Source of the DNA: Candidatus Moanabacter tarae
Lineage (GTDB): Bacteria > Verrucomicrobiota > Verrucomicrobiia > Opitutales > UBA2987
Assembly (NCBI GenBank): GCA_003226295.1
Contig: CP029803.1
Span: forward strand, 1,172,211-1,236,210
Direction: 5' to 3'
Length of the DNA: 64,000 nt
Shown: positions 9,649 to 18,075 of the stretch, piece after piece
How the letters are laid out: the number at the start of each line of letters is the position of its first letter
How positions within the stretch are numbered: the stretch's first letter is position 1
Translations under genes and position numbers: made by a program
Notes under the pieces: model-generated
The model's input: only the letters and a program-made list of their open reading frames with translations
Told to the model about the DNA's origin: nothing
Database searches by the model: none

Positions 9649-10380
9649 ATGAATAAGTTGGACAAACTCCTGGCTATCATTCTTCTTGCAGTCCCTCTTC
9701 CGCTTACCGCCGAGAATCCTTCCCTCCTTTTTGAGCAAGCAAATGAGTACTACAGCAAAGGGGATTACAAACTTGCCATAAAGGTGTATAGAGAGGCCCT
9801 CGATATCGCTCAGTCTGCTCCTCTTAACTACAATTTGGGAAATGTTTACTTTAAGATTGGAGAAATTGGGTTAGCAGTACTACACTATGAGCGATCACTC
9901 GCTATTGATCCATTAAACCCCGAAGTTCGGGCCAACTTGGCTTTTGTTAGAGAATCCGCAGAACTCCAAGAGCCCTCCTATGGGCCTTTAACCCAATTTA
10001 GTATGTTGCTTCCTCTCGAGTATTGGTGTTGGTCGCTTTCGATTGGATTTTGGGTCACAATATCCCTTGTGGTTTTTCCCCGTCTCTACGGTGGAGGAAA
10101 TTTGATCACGCGATTCTTTCTCCTCTTATCTGTTTTCGCTACTTCTACCTGCCTTCTGGCCTTAATCGGAACTCACAAAAAAGGCAAAGGGGGGATCATC
10201 CTGACAACCAACACACTTCTTAGAGTAGCACCTTCAAAGGGGAGTCCAGAAGCTGGCTATCTACAATCTGGAGAAGTAGCCTCTATCAAAAAGATTCATC
10301 AAGATTTTGTTTTTGTTGAATTGGAAGCAGGAAAATCTGGATGGATTAAGGAATCAGAAATCGGGAGAATCTGGGAATGA
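9649..10380 (+). CDS. batE: BatE-like TPR plus SH3-type protein
   Basis: 243 residues: a signal peptide (about 1-21), two TPR units (about 28-105, pattern Y-Y-S-K-G-D-Y-x-x-A-I-x-x-Y-x-x-A-L), two transmembrane helices (about 125-145 and 152-168), and a C-terminal bacterial SH3-like domain ending in G-W-I-K-E-S-E-I. This layout matches BatE. It is the last gene of the operon, 2 bp after batD. The stop overlaps an ATG of a 28-codon ORF (10377-10463) that I do not call as a gene. Confidence 0.85.
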   Translation: MNKLDKLLAIILLAVPLPLTAENPSLLFEQANEYYSKGDYKLAIKVYREALDIAQSAPLNYNLGNVYFKIGEIGLAVLHYERSLAIDPLNPEVRANLAFVRESAELQEPSYGPLTQFSMLLPLEYWCWSLSIGFWVTISLVVFPRLYGGGNLITRFFLLLSVFATSTCLLALIGTHKKGKGGIILTTNTLLRVAPSKGSPEAGYLQSGEVASIKKIHQDFVFVELEAGKSGWIKESEIGRIWE

Positions 10381-10679
10381 AAGTTGCTGCCGCTCTCGAA
10401 AACCTAGTGGCGGCATTAAAACGTATCGATTACCTTACCTCTGCCGTTGCCCTCCTTTCCTAGGACGGACAGGTAAAATTTCCAGTGGGAGCTTAGATCC
10501 TAGGACAAATGAATTAAAAGTCATGTTTGATTTAGTTCATCGAGAAAAACCCAACCACACATTGGAGAACGGTTAGAAACTATGATAAAGTGGTCCAGTA
10601 ATTCCAAATAAAATGAGTTTTTAACTCGACTGGCTAAAAGTCCTGTAAAACCGTTAGACGATAGAAAACCGACAGATTC
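10381..10679. other. convergent gap between batE and dnaX
   Basis: About 300 bp between converging genes. It contains a 28-codon ORF overlapping the batE stop by 4 nt (10377-10463, starting MKVAAALENL) and a 5-bp hairpin GAGTT-TTT-AACTC at about 10615-10627. No strong intrinsic terminator is visible for either gene. Longer open frames here resemble nothing I know. Confidence 0.4.
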
Positions 10680-12104
10680 CTATATTAACTTTTGCTGATC
10701 AACTTTACGCACTTCACGGAAACGGCCACGCAAATCACTCTCCAGAATCTTTCGTGTCTCAGGTGATATCTTCGATACCATATCTTCAAGCTTAGGTTTG
10801 ACCCGATCTTTTTCCTGCTCAGATTCCGTATCATGAACTAGCTCCTGAGGGCTATCCCCTACGGGCTCTCCTTCAACCTTAGATGCCTTTTTTGGCGGAA
10901 CATCACGACTAGATGAGGCTTTATTTAAGCCCGTGTCCGTTGAATCTGGATCCGAAGATGGTTGACTGACAGGAGACTGAGAATCAGGCATATTTACCGC
11001 AAGACTACTTAAGCGATTAATTACGGAATCGATGGCTCTTGATCTGCTAGCTTCGACAGCCTTGAGCAAGGTAACTTCAAAATTTACCTTCTCGCTCAAT
11101 CCCATTTTTACCGATCTTTCGCCCTCATGTAGGACTTCAATGATTCGGAGCAGAGATTCAGATGTAAGGCCTGAAGGACCCAAAGCACGGGTCCTCCCAC
11201 CCTCCCGAACAGAAGAAATAAGAACCTCTCTTAGAACCACCTGAAGATCTACTAAGATCCGGTATAAGTCGCGACCTTCCGAGGCAAGTTCTTCAACTAA
11301 CTTTAAAAGTGTACTGTAATCAGAGGAAACAATCGTCTGGGCAAGAGCTTCCACCCTTTCTTGAGAAGCGAGTCCGTAGACATCGAGCACATCCTCCTCC
11401 TCAATCTTTTGTCCACAAAACGAGATCATCTGATCAAGAATCGATTGAGCGTCACGCATCCCACCATGAGAAAGGTGTGCGATTGACTGCAACGCGCCTT
11501 TATCAACTTCAATTTTTTCAACGGCCGCTATCTCTTCTAATTTGGCTGCAATCTGCTCATCTGGAATAGGTCGAAATTCAAACCGTTGGCACCTGGAAAC
11601 GATAGTTGGCAAAACCTTATGAGACTCAGTTGTCGCAAAAACGAACTTAACATGAGAAGGTGGCTCTTCAAGTGTCTTAAGGAGGGCGTTAAAGGCCTGA
11701 TTCGTCAGCATATGCACCTCATCAATTATATAGATCTTATATCGACACTGCGAAGGAACGTATTGACAATCCTCTCGAATATCTCGGACCTGATCAACCG
11801 AGTTGTTAGAAGCTCCGTCTATCTCAATCACATCCATACAACTCCCCTCCATGATGGACTGACAAATCGGGGAATCGTTCGGCGGAATTAAGGAAGGCCC
11901 GCCCTCGCAATTGAGTGCCTTAGCAAAGAGTCGGGCCATGCTTGTCTTACCAGTACCACGTGGTCCTACAAAAAGATATGCGTGGGCGATCCGCCCCTGT
12001 TCGATAGCATTCCGTAGCGTTCTAACAATGTGATCCTGCCCTACTAACTCCTCAAATTGTTGAGGACGCCAACGACGCGCAATGACCTTATACGATGAAG
12101 ACAT
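10680..12104 (-). CDS. dnaX: DNA polymerase III subunit gamma/tau
   Basis: The clamp-loader ATPase subunit, 474 residues from the ATG at 12104. The frame extends 20 codons further upstream, but family sequence starts at [12 protein letters not shown]. Walker A is GPRGTGKT (47-54), Walker B contains D-E-V-H-M-L, and S-R-C-Q-R-F marks the sensor region. Of the four cysteines that usually bind zinc after Walker A, only those equivalent to the first (C66) and last (C81) remain; C89 lies later and the CxxC pair is absent. The C-terminal third is Ser/Asp/Lys-rich, and the protein is too short to carry the full tau-specific domains. No A-run slippage site was noticed. Confidence 0.93.
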   Translation of the reverse strand: MSSSYKVIARRWRPQQFEELVGQDHIVRTLRNAIEQGRIAHAYLFVGPRGTGKTSMARLFAKALNCEGGPSLIPPNDSPICQSIMEGSCMDVIEIDGASNNSVDQVRDIREDCQYVPSQCRYKIYIIDEVHMLTNQAFNALLKTLEEPPSHVKFVFATTESHKVLPTIVSRCQRFEFRPIPDEQIAAKLEEIAAVEKIEVDKGALQSIAHLSHGGMRDAQSILDQMISFCGQKIEEEDVLDVYGLASQERVEALAQTIVSSDYSTLLKLVEELASEGRDLYRILVDLQVVLREVLISSVREGGRTRALGPSGLTSESLLRIIEVLHEGERSVKMGLSEKVNFEVTLLKAVEASRSRAIDSVINRLSSLAVNMPDSQSPVSQPSSDPDSTDTGLNKASSSRDVPPKKASKVEGEPVGDSPQELVHDTESEQEKDRVKPKLEDMVSKISPETRKILESDLRGRFREVRKVDQQKLI

Positions 12105-12403
12105 GAAAGAAATATAGATTGTTAGGTTAGGGAATGATCTAATCAAACTCAATCTACTCGCCATTCATAGATTTTTTCAGTCTCCGAATAGGCGCACTCG
12201 AAGGAAATGAAACGCCCCTTTTTTTCGACACAAACTATCACTTTTTGGTACCTAATCGTTCTCTTTAACAGTTGTAAACTTTCCACATACAAAAGCGATC
12301 TTAGGCCCTTAATAGAGGAACGGAGAATGCACCCGAACAAAAACACTCCCGACTCAAATGACTAGACGAAGGGAATCTCCTAACTTGAGGTAAGGTATAA
12401 AAA
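12105..12403. other. gap between the SRP RNA and dnaX
   Basis: This should hold the dnaX promoter on the minus strand. A 65-codon open frame (12149-12346, minus) runs through it but lacks a ribosome site and shows no family pattern. I see no firm feature. Confidence 0.35.
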
Positions 12404-12501
12404 AGGCCAGGCACCCTACGGCACACAGAGTTTCTGGTTACCGTTGCTCCCTTCCGGGCCTGGCGGACTTCACCGACACTCCGTTGCATAGGACCCGGCC
12501 G
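12404..12501 (-). ncRNA. ffs: small signal recognition particle RNA (4.5S type)
   Basis: On the minus strand the apical SRP loop is unmistakable: CAGGCCCGGAAGGGAGCAAC, with the GGAA tetraloop and the asymmetric bulge bound by Ffh. The flanks pair into one long hairpin. The 5' segment GGCCGGGTCCTATGC matches the 3' segment GCCGTAGGGTGCCTGGCC over most of its length, with the usual internal loops between. The size of about 96 nt is that of the short bacterial form without an Alu domain. The 3' end runs straight into six T residues (12404 downward), which serve as an intrinsic terminator. The RNA guides Ffh to ribosomes making membrane proteins. Confidence 0.95.
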
Positions 12502-12676
12502 GATCTAGACCTATTCATCTTACAGCAAGTCTTCAACACTTATTTCCAATAACAAGACCGAATATTAAAACAGTCATCGATAAGCCTCTGTCTAACTGAT
12601 TACTAGACGTAAGAAGACCAGCCATGATCGTAAACACCCGCCAGCAGTATTTCCCTAATTAACTGCTAAATTGTTA

Positions 12677-13243
12677 TCAATCAGGTTCAGTTAAACGCTT
12701 GCAAACGGTCGAGACTATAACTTCAAGGTCGCTCAACTTTCCCCTTCCCTCGTATCCACAAGCCAAGATTCCCTCGTCTGGTTCAATGATCAGATTTCCT
12801 CGATCCTTCAGAACCTTTAGATTTTTCCGCGTTGCAGGATGCTCCAACATCTTCCCATTCATGGCAGGAGCAACAACTACTTGGGAATCTGTCGCTAGGT
12901 AGATTGACGTCAGTAAGTCAGGAGCCAATCCGAGGGCGAAACAGGCGATTACATTTGCCGTAGCCGGTGCTATCAGGAGTAAATCCGATCGATCCGCCAC
13001 CTCGATATGCCCAGGTTGCCAACCTTCCCCTTCCTTCCAAAGATCAACCCCAACCGGATTCCGGCTCAAGGTCTGAAAAGTCAAAGGAGTTACAAACTCG
13101 ATAGCTTCACGAGTCATGACGACGAATATATTGGCTCCTTTTTTGACCAACTGACTCGTTATATCCGCCGCCTTGTATGCTGCAATCGATCCGCTCACTC
13201 CCAAAACAATCGTCTTCCCTTTAAGCTGCTGATCTTCTTCCAT
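12677..13243 (-). CDS. coaC: phosphopantothenoylcysteine decarboxylase, stand-alone flavoprotein
   Basis: 188 residues, an HFCD-family flavoprotein that decarboxylates phosphopantothenoylcysteine in coenzyme A synthesis. Visible motifs are the FMN-binding S-G-S-I-A-A-Y-K-A (17-25), the catalytic histidine H79 in P-G-H-I-E, A-P-A-T-A-N (92-97), P-A-M-N (126-129) and the substrate clamp A-C-G-Y-E-G-R-G-K-L (161-170). Most bacteria carry a CoaBC fusion. Here the synthetase half is missing after the clamp, so a separate coaB is expected elsewhere. A lantibiotic-type cysteine decarboxylase is less likely, given the PAMN motif and the absence of a peptide gene nearby. Confidence 0.85.
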   Translation of the reverse strand: MEEDQQLKGKTIVLGVSGSIAAYKAADITSQLVKKGANIFVVMTREAIEFVTPLTFQTLSRNPVGVDLWKEGEGWQPGHIEVADRSDLLLIAPATANVIACFALGLAPDLLTSIYLATDSQVVVAPAMNGKMLEHPATRKNLKVLKDRGNLIIEPDEGILACGYEGRGKLSDLEVIVSTVCKRLTEPD

Positions 13244-13476
13244 AGTAACACACTATATGCTTAGTCTTTGGATACTTTATCCACTAAACTGAATTTATCT
13301 AATTTATCTTCCTCCATTCAATCTCTACTGTAAACTTCATTATTGTTCCCCAAAATCCAAATTGGAAGAGTTAAAGAATATATTTCAAGTAGCTGCATTA
13401 AGATATGTCCGAAATAATGATGCTTCTTTAAACTGATTCAGCGCCCTATCACAAACAAGCTCTCGGGTAACAAGTC

Positions 13477-13505
13477 TTGACATGCATTTAGGAAACCCCT
13501 CTTAT
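13477..13505 (+). promoter_or_regulatory. sigma-70-type promoter for the leuA leader transcript
   Basis: A perfect -35 box TTGACA (13477-13482), a 17-bp spacer and a -10 box TCTTAT (13500-13505, 4 of 6 consensus bases). Transcription would start near 13511-13513 and give a leader of about 245 nt before leuA. The spacing is optimal and the site lies just upstream of a leucine-rich leader ORF. Confidence 0.55.
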
Positions 13506-13528
13506 CCCGGGAATTCGGAAATTCAAAT

Positions 13529-13588
13529 ATGTTCCTAACCGCACCATTTGAGATTGCGCTTAGCGCACTGTTGCGACTTCTCCCCTGA
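13529..13588 (+). CDS. putative leucine-rich leader peptide upstream of leuA
   Basis: A 19-codon ORF, MFLTAPFEIALSALLRLLP. It holds six leucines (codons CTA, CTT, CTG, TTG, CTT, CTC), four of them within the last six codons. Its TGA stop falls inside the loop of an 8-bp hairpin. It begins about 17 nt after the predicted transcription start and lies 168 nt before leuA. This is the layout of a transcription-attenuation leader, in which ribosome stalling at leucine codons changes RNA folding. The ribosome site is weak (GGAA about 12 nt upstream). Confidence 0.5.
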   Translation: MFLTAPFEIALSALLRLLP

Positions 13589-13669
13589 GGGGGAGAAAAG
13601 GGTTCGATCTGTACATATTTTTTCTTAACCGCTGGAATTGTTATATCCAATTCCCTCGAGAAACGGTTA
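13578..13669 (+). promoter_or_regulatory. candidate attenuator hairpins in the leuA leader
   Basis: Hairpin 1: TTCTCCCC (13578-13585), loop TGAG, GGGGAGAA (13590-13597), starting inside the last leucine codons of the leader peptide; six T residues follow at 13618-13623. Hairpin 2: GGAATTG (13634-13640), 7-nt loop, CAATTCC (13648-13654), enclosed by TAACCG (13626-13631) and CGGTTA (13664-13669). A second CGGTTA near 13691 and a TCCCCTC segment near 13674-13680 offer competing pairings, the latter with the right arm of hairpin 1. No hairpin abuts a T-run directly, so the termination step is uncertain. The 13244-13476 part of this gap shows nothing else. Confidence 0.4.
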
Positions 13670-13756
13670 CCCGTCCCCTCCGCGTCGCCCGGTTATATAT
13701 GATTCTTTGCGATTCGCCAACCAGCCCCAATTCTCCATAAATAGCTTTTAAGAACA

Positions 13757-15484
13757 ATGCACGAAAACCTAAGAACTAAATACCGCCCGTTCCCCAGAAT
13801 AAAATTGCCTGATAGACAGTGGCCCGACCGTAGAATCGACACAGCTCCAACTTGGTGCAGCGTCGACCTGAGAGACGGCAACCAGGCACTTTCTGTGCCA
13901 ATGAATCTGGAGGAAAAACACGAGCTTTTTCAAACTCTCGTCAAAATTGGATTCAAGGAAATTGAGGTCGGGTATCCTTCAGCCTCGGATACAGAGTTTA
14001 ATTTCACCCGCTTTCTAATTGAAAAAGGGCACATTCCAAACGATGTCAGGATCCAAGTCCTGGTAGCCTCTCGTGAACATCTTATCCGACGAACCTTTCA
14101 AGCAATAAAAGGAGCTGATAAGGCGATCATACATCTCTACAATTCAATAAATCCGCTCCAACGTCGAGTGACATTTGGAATGAGTAAAAAGCAGATCAAA
14201 GCCATCGCCGTTGAGGGAACCAAACTCGTGAAAGATCTGGTTCCTAAGGTGCCTGAAACTGAGATTTTCTATCAATATTCACCAGAGAGCTTTTCCGATA
14301 CCGAATTGGATTTCTCTCTAGAAGTCTGTCAGGCTGTGATGAATGTTTGGGAACCTACCGTTGAAAGGCCCATTATTCTGAACTTGCCGGCAACGGTTGA
14401 GCTATCGACGCCAAACACCCACGCCGATCAAATCGAGTGGTTTTGTCGAGAACTCAAGGATAGGGATAAAGCAATTATCAGCCTTCATACTCACAATGAT
14501 CGTGGTACCGGAATTGCAGCGACTGAATTTGGTCTTATGGCCGGCGCCCAACGCGTGGAAGGAACCCTATTTGGAAATGGCGAACGGACCGGCAATCTCG
14601 ACATCGTCACGGCCGCCTTGAACATGTTCTCCCAAGGAGTGGATCCCGATCTTGATTTCCGACGCCTGAATCACATTAGGGAAACCTACGAAAGATGTAC
14701 TAGAATGAATGTTCACGAACGCCATCCCTATGCTGGGGATCTTGTGTTCACCGCCTTTAGTGGAACTCATCAAGATGCTATAAAGAAGGGAATGGACCAA
14801 ATGGACGGAGAAATCGACTCTCTCTGGCAAGTCCCCTACTTACCGATCGATCCCGGAGACATCGGCCGTGCATACAATGCAATAATTAGAATCAATAGCC
14901 AAAGCGGGAAAGGTGGTATTGCTTATGTCATGCACAGAGAATTTGGCTTTGATCTGCCAAAAGCAATACATCCAGATTTTGGAGCCATTGTAAATCAGAT
15001 CGCAGACAGAGAAGGTAGAGAACTCTCATCTCTTGAAATTCGCGACGCTTTTTTAAGGGAATACTCCGATCTGACCTTTCCTCTTTCATTAAATTCATAT
15101 CAGATTAAGAAGAGACCGGAAGATCACAGTCATGTTTCAATCTCGGCTGAAATTACCTACAAGAATCAATCAGAATTCATAGAAGGTAGCGGGAATGGAC
15201 CTATTGCCGCCTTCGTCGATGCTCTCGATTCAATCTCTTTACAGAACTTCCATATCACTGATTTCCGCCAGCATGCCATCACAAAGGGATCTACCGCAGA
15301 AGCAGCTGCCTACGTTGAGATCGAGCGAACCAGTGATCGAAAACGATTCTGGGGTGCTAGCGTTGAAAGCAACATTGAGTTTGCAGGAATCAAAGCATTG
15401 GTCAGTTCGTTTAATCGCACAAATGTTCTCGCAGCGAAGAAAGATACTATAGCGACTGCACCAGAGGTGTCACATAAATCGTGA
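13757..15484 (+). CDS. leuA: 2-isopropylmalate synthase
   Basis: 575 residues, the first committed step of leucine synthesis: condensation of acetyl-CoA with 2-oxoisovalerate. The HMGL-like TIM barrel carries the catalytic and metal motif D-L-R-D-G-N-Q-A-L (R39, D40) and the metal-binding H-T-H-N-D-R-G. The N-terminus (P-D-R-Q-W-P-D-R) and overall length match the long actinobacterial/fungal LeuA class. The C-terminal ~150 residues form the LeuA dimerisation domain that normally mediates leucine feedback inhibition. It stands alone, without leuB/C/D next to it. Upstream lies the putative leucine leader. Confidence 0.95.
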   Translation: MHENLRTKYRPFPRIKLPDRQWPDRRIDTAPTWCSVDLRDGNQALSVPMNLEEKHELFQTLVKIGFKEIEVGYPSASDTEFNFTRFLIEKGHIPNDVRIQVLVASREHLIRRTFQAIKGADKAIIHLYNSINPLQRRVTFGMSKKQIKAIAVEGTKLVKDLVPKVPETEIFYQYSPESFSDTELDFSLEVCQAVMNVWEPTVERPIILNLPATVELSTPNTHADQIEWFCRELKDRDKAIISLHTHNDRGTGIAATEFGLMAGAQRVEGTLFGNGERTGNLDIVTAALNMFSQGVDPDLDFRRLNHIRETYERCTRMNVHERHPYAGDLVFTAFSGTHQDAIKKGMDQMDGEIDSLWQVPYLPIDPGDIGRAYNAIIRINSQSGKGGIAYVMHREFGFDLPKAIHPDFGAIVNQIADREGRELSSLEIRDAFLREYSDLTFPLSLNSYQIKKRPEDHSHVSISAEITYKNQSEFIEGSGNGPIAAFVDALDSISLQNFHITDFRQHAITKGSTAEAAAYVEIERTSDRKRFWGASVESNIEFAGIKALVSSFNRTNVLAAKKDTIATAPEVSHKS

Positions 15485-15624
15485 ACATTGAACCAAAGAC
15501 CAAGACTCGAGAACAATTAAGAAACAAGAGCTTCAGTTTGCTATCTCAATTTATTACAGCTTCTAAAATTAACTAAAAACTTTAGGAAAAGTATTAATTT
15601 CAGACCTCTTCTTAGCATCAGGAT

Positions 15625-16227
15625 CTATCTGGACGGATCAGAAACTTTCGAGATAGCAACCCCGATTTCATCACTCAATTGGGCCAATCCAGTCCCCAGT
15701 TCACTAACCAAAGTCCCATACTTCGTCCCATTCCACATTCCATTAAACCGAAAGTCACCCGAATCGACTGTCTCTCCTCCTTTCCCGACAATGGACCACC
15801 CAGCATGAATTGCCACTAAACCGCCTCTAACTCCATCAAATCTAGTGAGACGGATCTTAACCCGATAGTCTAACTCCGTTGGAGCTGACCAAGGGAATCG
15901 CGAAATTTTGACTCCCGGAAGTTTATTAGCTAGATGCGAATACAACACTCGTGCTATGCCCTGTTCGAGATCCTCAGCCCATCGATTAAATTCTGAATAA
16001 GTAATCTCACTCCCCTCTCTTCGAAGCACTATCTTTGAAGTCTTTAAGTAGTCTGGCATCTCAATAATAAGCAGACCCACATTCAGGGTCTTGAGGATAC
16101 CACTCGCTTTAATTGGGGTTGGTTCAGTCAAGACATAGAACCGAGTTGGATCCAGTTTAGGATCCAAATCAATACATCCCCCGGTCATTGAAAATAAGAC
16201 AACGCAAACCGATGTTCGATACATCAT
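15625..16227 (-). CDS. PqiC/ABC_trans_aux-type lipoprotein of the Mla-like operon
   Basis: 200 residues with a short N-terminal hydrophobic segment and a cysteine at position 18 in T-G-G-C, a slightly non-standard lipobox, so probably an outer-membrane lipoprotein. The R-F-Y-V-L motif early in the mature protein and the R-Y-S/N-R-W-A-E-like segment (F-N-R-W-A-E-D-L) are typical of the ABC_trans_aux (PqiC/YmbA) family. It is the last gene of a four-gene run behind the MCE, ATPase and permease genes, which fits a role as outer-membrane receiver or tether for lipid transport. Confidence 0.82.
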   Translation of the reverse strand: MMYRTSVCVVLFSMTGGCIDLDPKLDPTRFYVLTEPTPIKASGILKTLNVGLLIIEMPDYLKTSKIVLRREGSEITYSEFNRWAEDLEQGIARVLYSHLANKLPGVKISRFPWSAPTELDYRVKIRLTRFDGVRGGLVAIHAGWSIVGKGGETVDSGDFRFNGMWNGTKYGTLVSELGTGLAQLSDEIGVAISKVSDPSR

Positions 16228-16258
16228 TTTCCTAAAAATTATTTATTTCCCGCCTCTT

Positions 16259-17260
16259 TCAATTTTCCTTCGGACTCTTTCCTCTCAATAATGAATTAGG
16301 ATTTCGTTCCAAATAATTAACTAAAATACGAATTGCTTCCGCCGCTTCCTTCACCTCTTCCAGAGCATCTTCGATCCGGTAACGAAAAGACGATTCTGAA
16401 GAAAACAAGAACTCTGCTTTAGATGTCGTTTCCCCGACTTGTTTCAGCAATCGTTGTAGCTCTTCATTAGTTTCGCCGGCCTCAGCCAACACCGTATCAA
16501 ATCGACTGTTAAGCTTTGTAGCGAATAGTCGAAACTCATTCACGGTCTCTTTTATCGCCGTTATGGTCTCTCCAAGCTCAGGCGATTCTAAAAAATTCGA
16601 AGTAGAATGGCTGGCTTCTTTAATTAATTCGCTAACTCCTCCAAAATCAACTTCCTCCAACCCTTCTCGAGCATTTTTTAATACTCTTATGAGTTCATCA
16701 TTGATCATTGGTATGTCGAGCGCACCTAATCTTACAAAGACCTCCTCCACACTCTGACCTAATTGAGCGTTCAAGGAAGGCACTGTTGGGATCTCCTTAT
16801 AGACAACCTTCTCTTGTACCAGTTTGGGCTTTCCTGCCTCAAACACGATATCGATTTCAATATATCTTAACCCCGTAATGAAGCTTTCTGTCACTAACTT
16901 TGCTCGATACCCCAGGGCTATGATTTTAGAAAATGTATCGTCATCGCGAATATCCACATCTACACCGATAGAACTATTGAGAAGAGACAAATCTAATTGC
17001 ATGACCACTGGAATATGATCAATTTTATCCCCCTGGTTGAAGCGTAAAAAGATTTCCTTAACGCTCCCAATTTTCACGCCACGAAACTTTACAGGAGATC
17101 CAATATCAAGGCCACTGACTGGTTCGTCGAAGTAACAGATAAATTCCTCATGGTCGCTAAAAAGCTTAAAGGAACCAAAGAAAATAAGGGATCCCGCTGC
17201 TAGGATCAATCCTCCGATCACAAACAGGCCGATGACTGTATAGTTAGCTCTTCTGCTCAT
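16259..17260 (-). CDS. mlaD: MlaD-type MCE-domain lipid-binding protein
   Basis: 333 residues. One N-terminal transmembrane helix (about 8-30) is followed by an MCE domain with the family pattern F-x-x-x-V-S-G-L-D-I-G-S-P-V-K-F-R-G-V-K-I-G-S-V. After the domain (about 150 onward) comes a long helical region with heptad-like spacing, longer than in E. coli MlaD. MCE proteins form hexameric rings that pass phospholipids between inner and outer membranes. The gene lies between the ATPase and the lipoprotein. Confidence 0.9.
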   Translation of the reverse strand: MSRRANYTVIGLFVIGGLILAAGSLIFFGSFKLFSDHEEFICYFDEPVSGLDIGSPVKFRGVKIGSVKEIFLRFNQGDKIDHIPVVMQLDLSLLNSSIGVDVDIRDDDTFSKIIALGYRAKLVTESFITGLRYIEIDIVFEAGKPKLVQEKVVYKEIPTVPSLNAQLGQSVEEVFVRLGALDIPMINDELIRVLKNAREGLEEVDFGGVSELIKEASHSTSNFLESPELGETITAIKETVNEFRLFATKLNSRFDTVLAEAGETNEELQRLLKQVGETTSKAEFLFSSESSFRYRIEDALEEVKEAAEAIRILVNYLERNPNSLLRGKSPKEN

Positions 17261-17293
17261 TGGGAATAGTGACCCCGGGGCACCCTTGAGAAT

Positions 17294-18049
17294 TTACTTA
17301 CCGCCCCTGGTAAGGAATTCATAAACATTTGTATTGGGTGGATCCTCTACTAGTTGCTTTGGATGCCCTATTGCCGTCATCGTCTTAGGACCAGCGTCGA
17401 GAAAGATTGCGTTATCGGCAATCGAAAAGATGCTCTTTAACTCATGGGTTACAACTACGACAGTAGTACCCAAGCTGTCCCTCAGCTGTAAAATCAAGTC
17501 GTCAAGTCTTCGAGAATTAATCGGATCGAGCCCAGCCGAGGGCTCATCAAAGAATAAAATCTCGGGATCCAACGCCATGGCTCTAGCCAATCCAGCTCGC
17601 TTTCGCATTCCTCCGCTTACCTGAGATGGATAAAACTCCTGAAATCCTTTTAACCCGACCAATGACAGCTTGTAAGAAACGAGTTCCGAGATTTCTCTTG
17701 AATTCAGATCGGTATATTCCTCCAACGGCAACGCCACGTTCTCAGCCAAGGTCATCGAACTCCACAAAGCCCCACCTTGATAGAGAACACCGAATCGACG
17801 AACTTGAGACTGCTTCTCCTCTTCGGAGGCATGTACAAAACTAATCCCATCGTAAAGAATATCTCCTCGAACCGGTTCCGATAAACCAATCAGATGTTTA
17901 AGAAGGGTACTTTTCCCACATCCGCTCCCACCCATAATAATCATGACTTCACCGCAAAGAATCTCAAAATTAAGATCTCGCATAACGACGAAGGACCCAT
18001 AGGCCATATCCAATCCTTTGACATCAATATGAACCCGTTTAGAAGTCAC
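17294..18049 (-). CDS. mlaF: MlaF-type ABC transporter ATPase
   Basis: 251 residues with a complete ABC ATPase core: Walker A G-G-S-G-C-G-K-S-T (40-48), Q-loop in L-Y-Q-G-G-A-L-W, signature V-S-G-G-M-R-K-R (144-151), Walker B I-L-F-F-D-E-P (164-170) and the switch histidine in V-V-T-H-E. The Q-G-G-A-L and G-G-M-R-K-R-x-G-L-A-R-A forms are characteristic of Mla/Ttg2A ATPases. It powers lipid movement through the MlaE permease encoded 26 bp upstream. Confidence 0.93.
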   Translation of the reverse strand: MTSKRVHIDVKGLDMAYGSFVVMRDLNFEILCGEVMIIMGGSGCGKSTLLKHLIGLSEPVRGDILYDGISFVHASEEEKQSQVRRFGVLYQGGALWSSMTLAENVALPLEEYTDLNSREISELVSYKLSLVGLKGFQEFYPSQVSGGMRKRAGLARAMALDPEILFFDEPSAGLDPINSRRLDDLILQLRDSLGTTVVVVTHELKSIFSIADNAIFLDAGPKTMTAIGHPKQLVEDPPNTNVYEFLTRGGK

Positions 18050-18075
18050 TTCTCAATAACAATTGTGTTCAAATT

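Noticed and set aside
12149-12346. 65-codon minus-strand ORF between the SRP RNA and dnaX
   Set aside because: No ribosome site, no family pattern, and it occupies the expected dnaX promoter region.
13438-13650. 70-codon minus-strand ORF upstream of leuA
   Set aside because: Antisense to the leucine leader and hairpins; composition and lack of a ribosome site argue for chance.
13244-13756. T-box riboswitch controlling leuA
   Set aside because: I could not find the conserved T-box antiterminator sequence; a leader peptide explains the leucine codons better.
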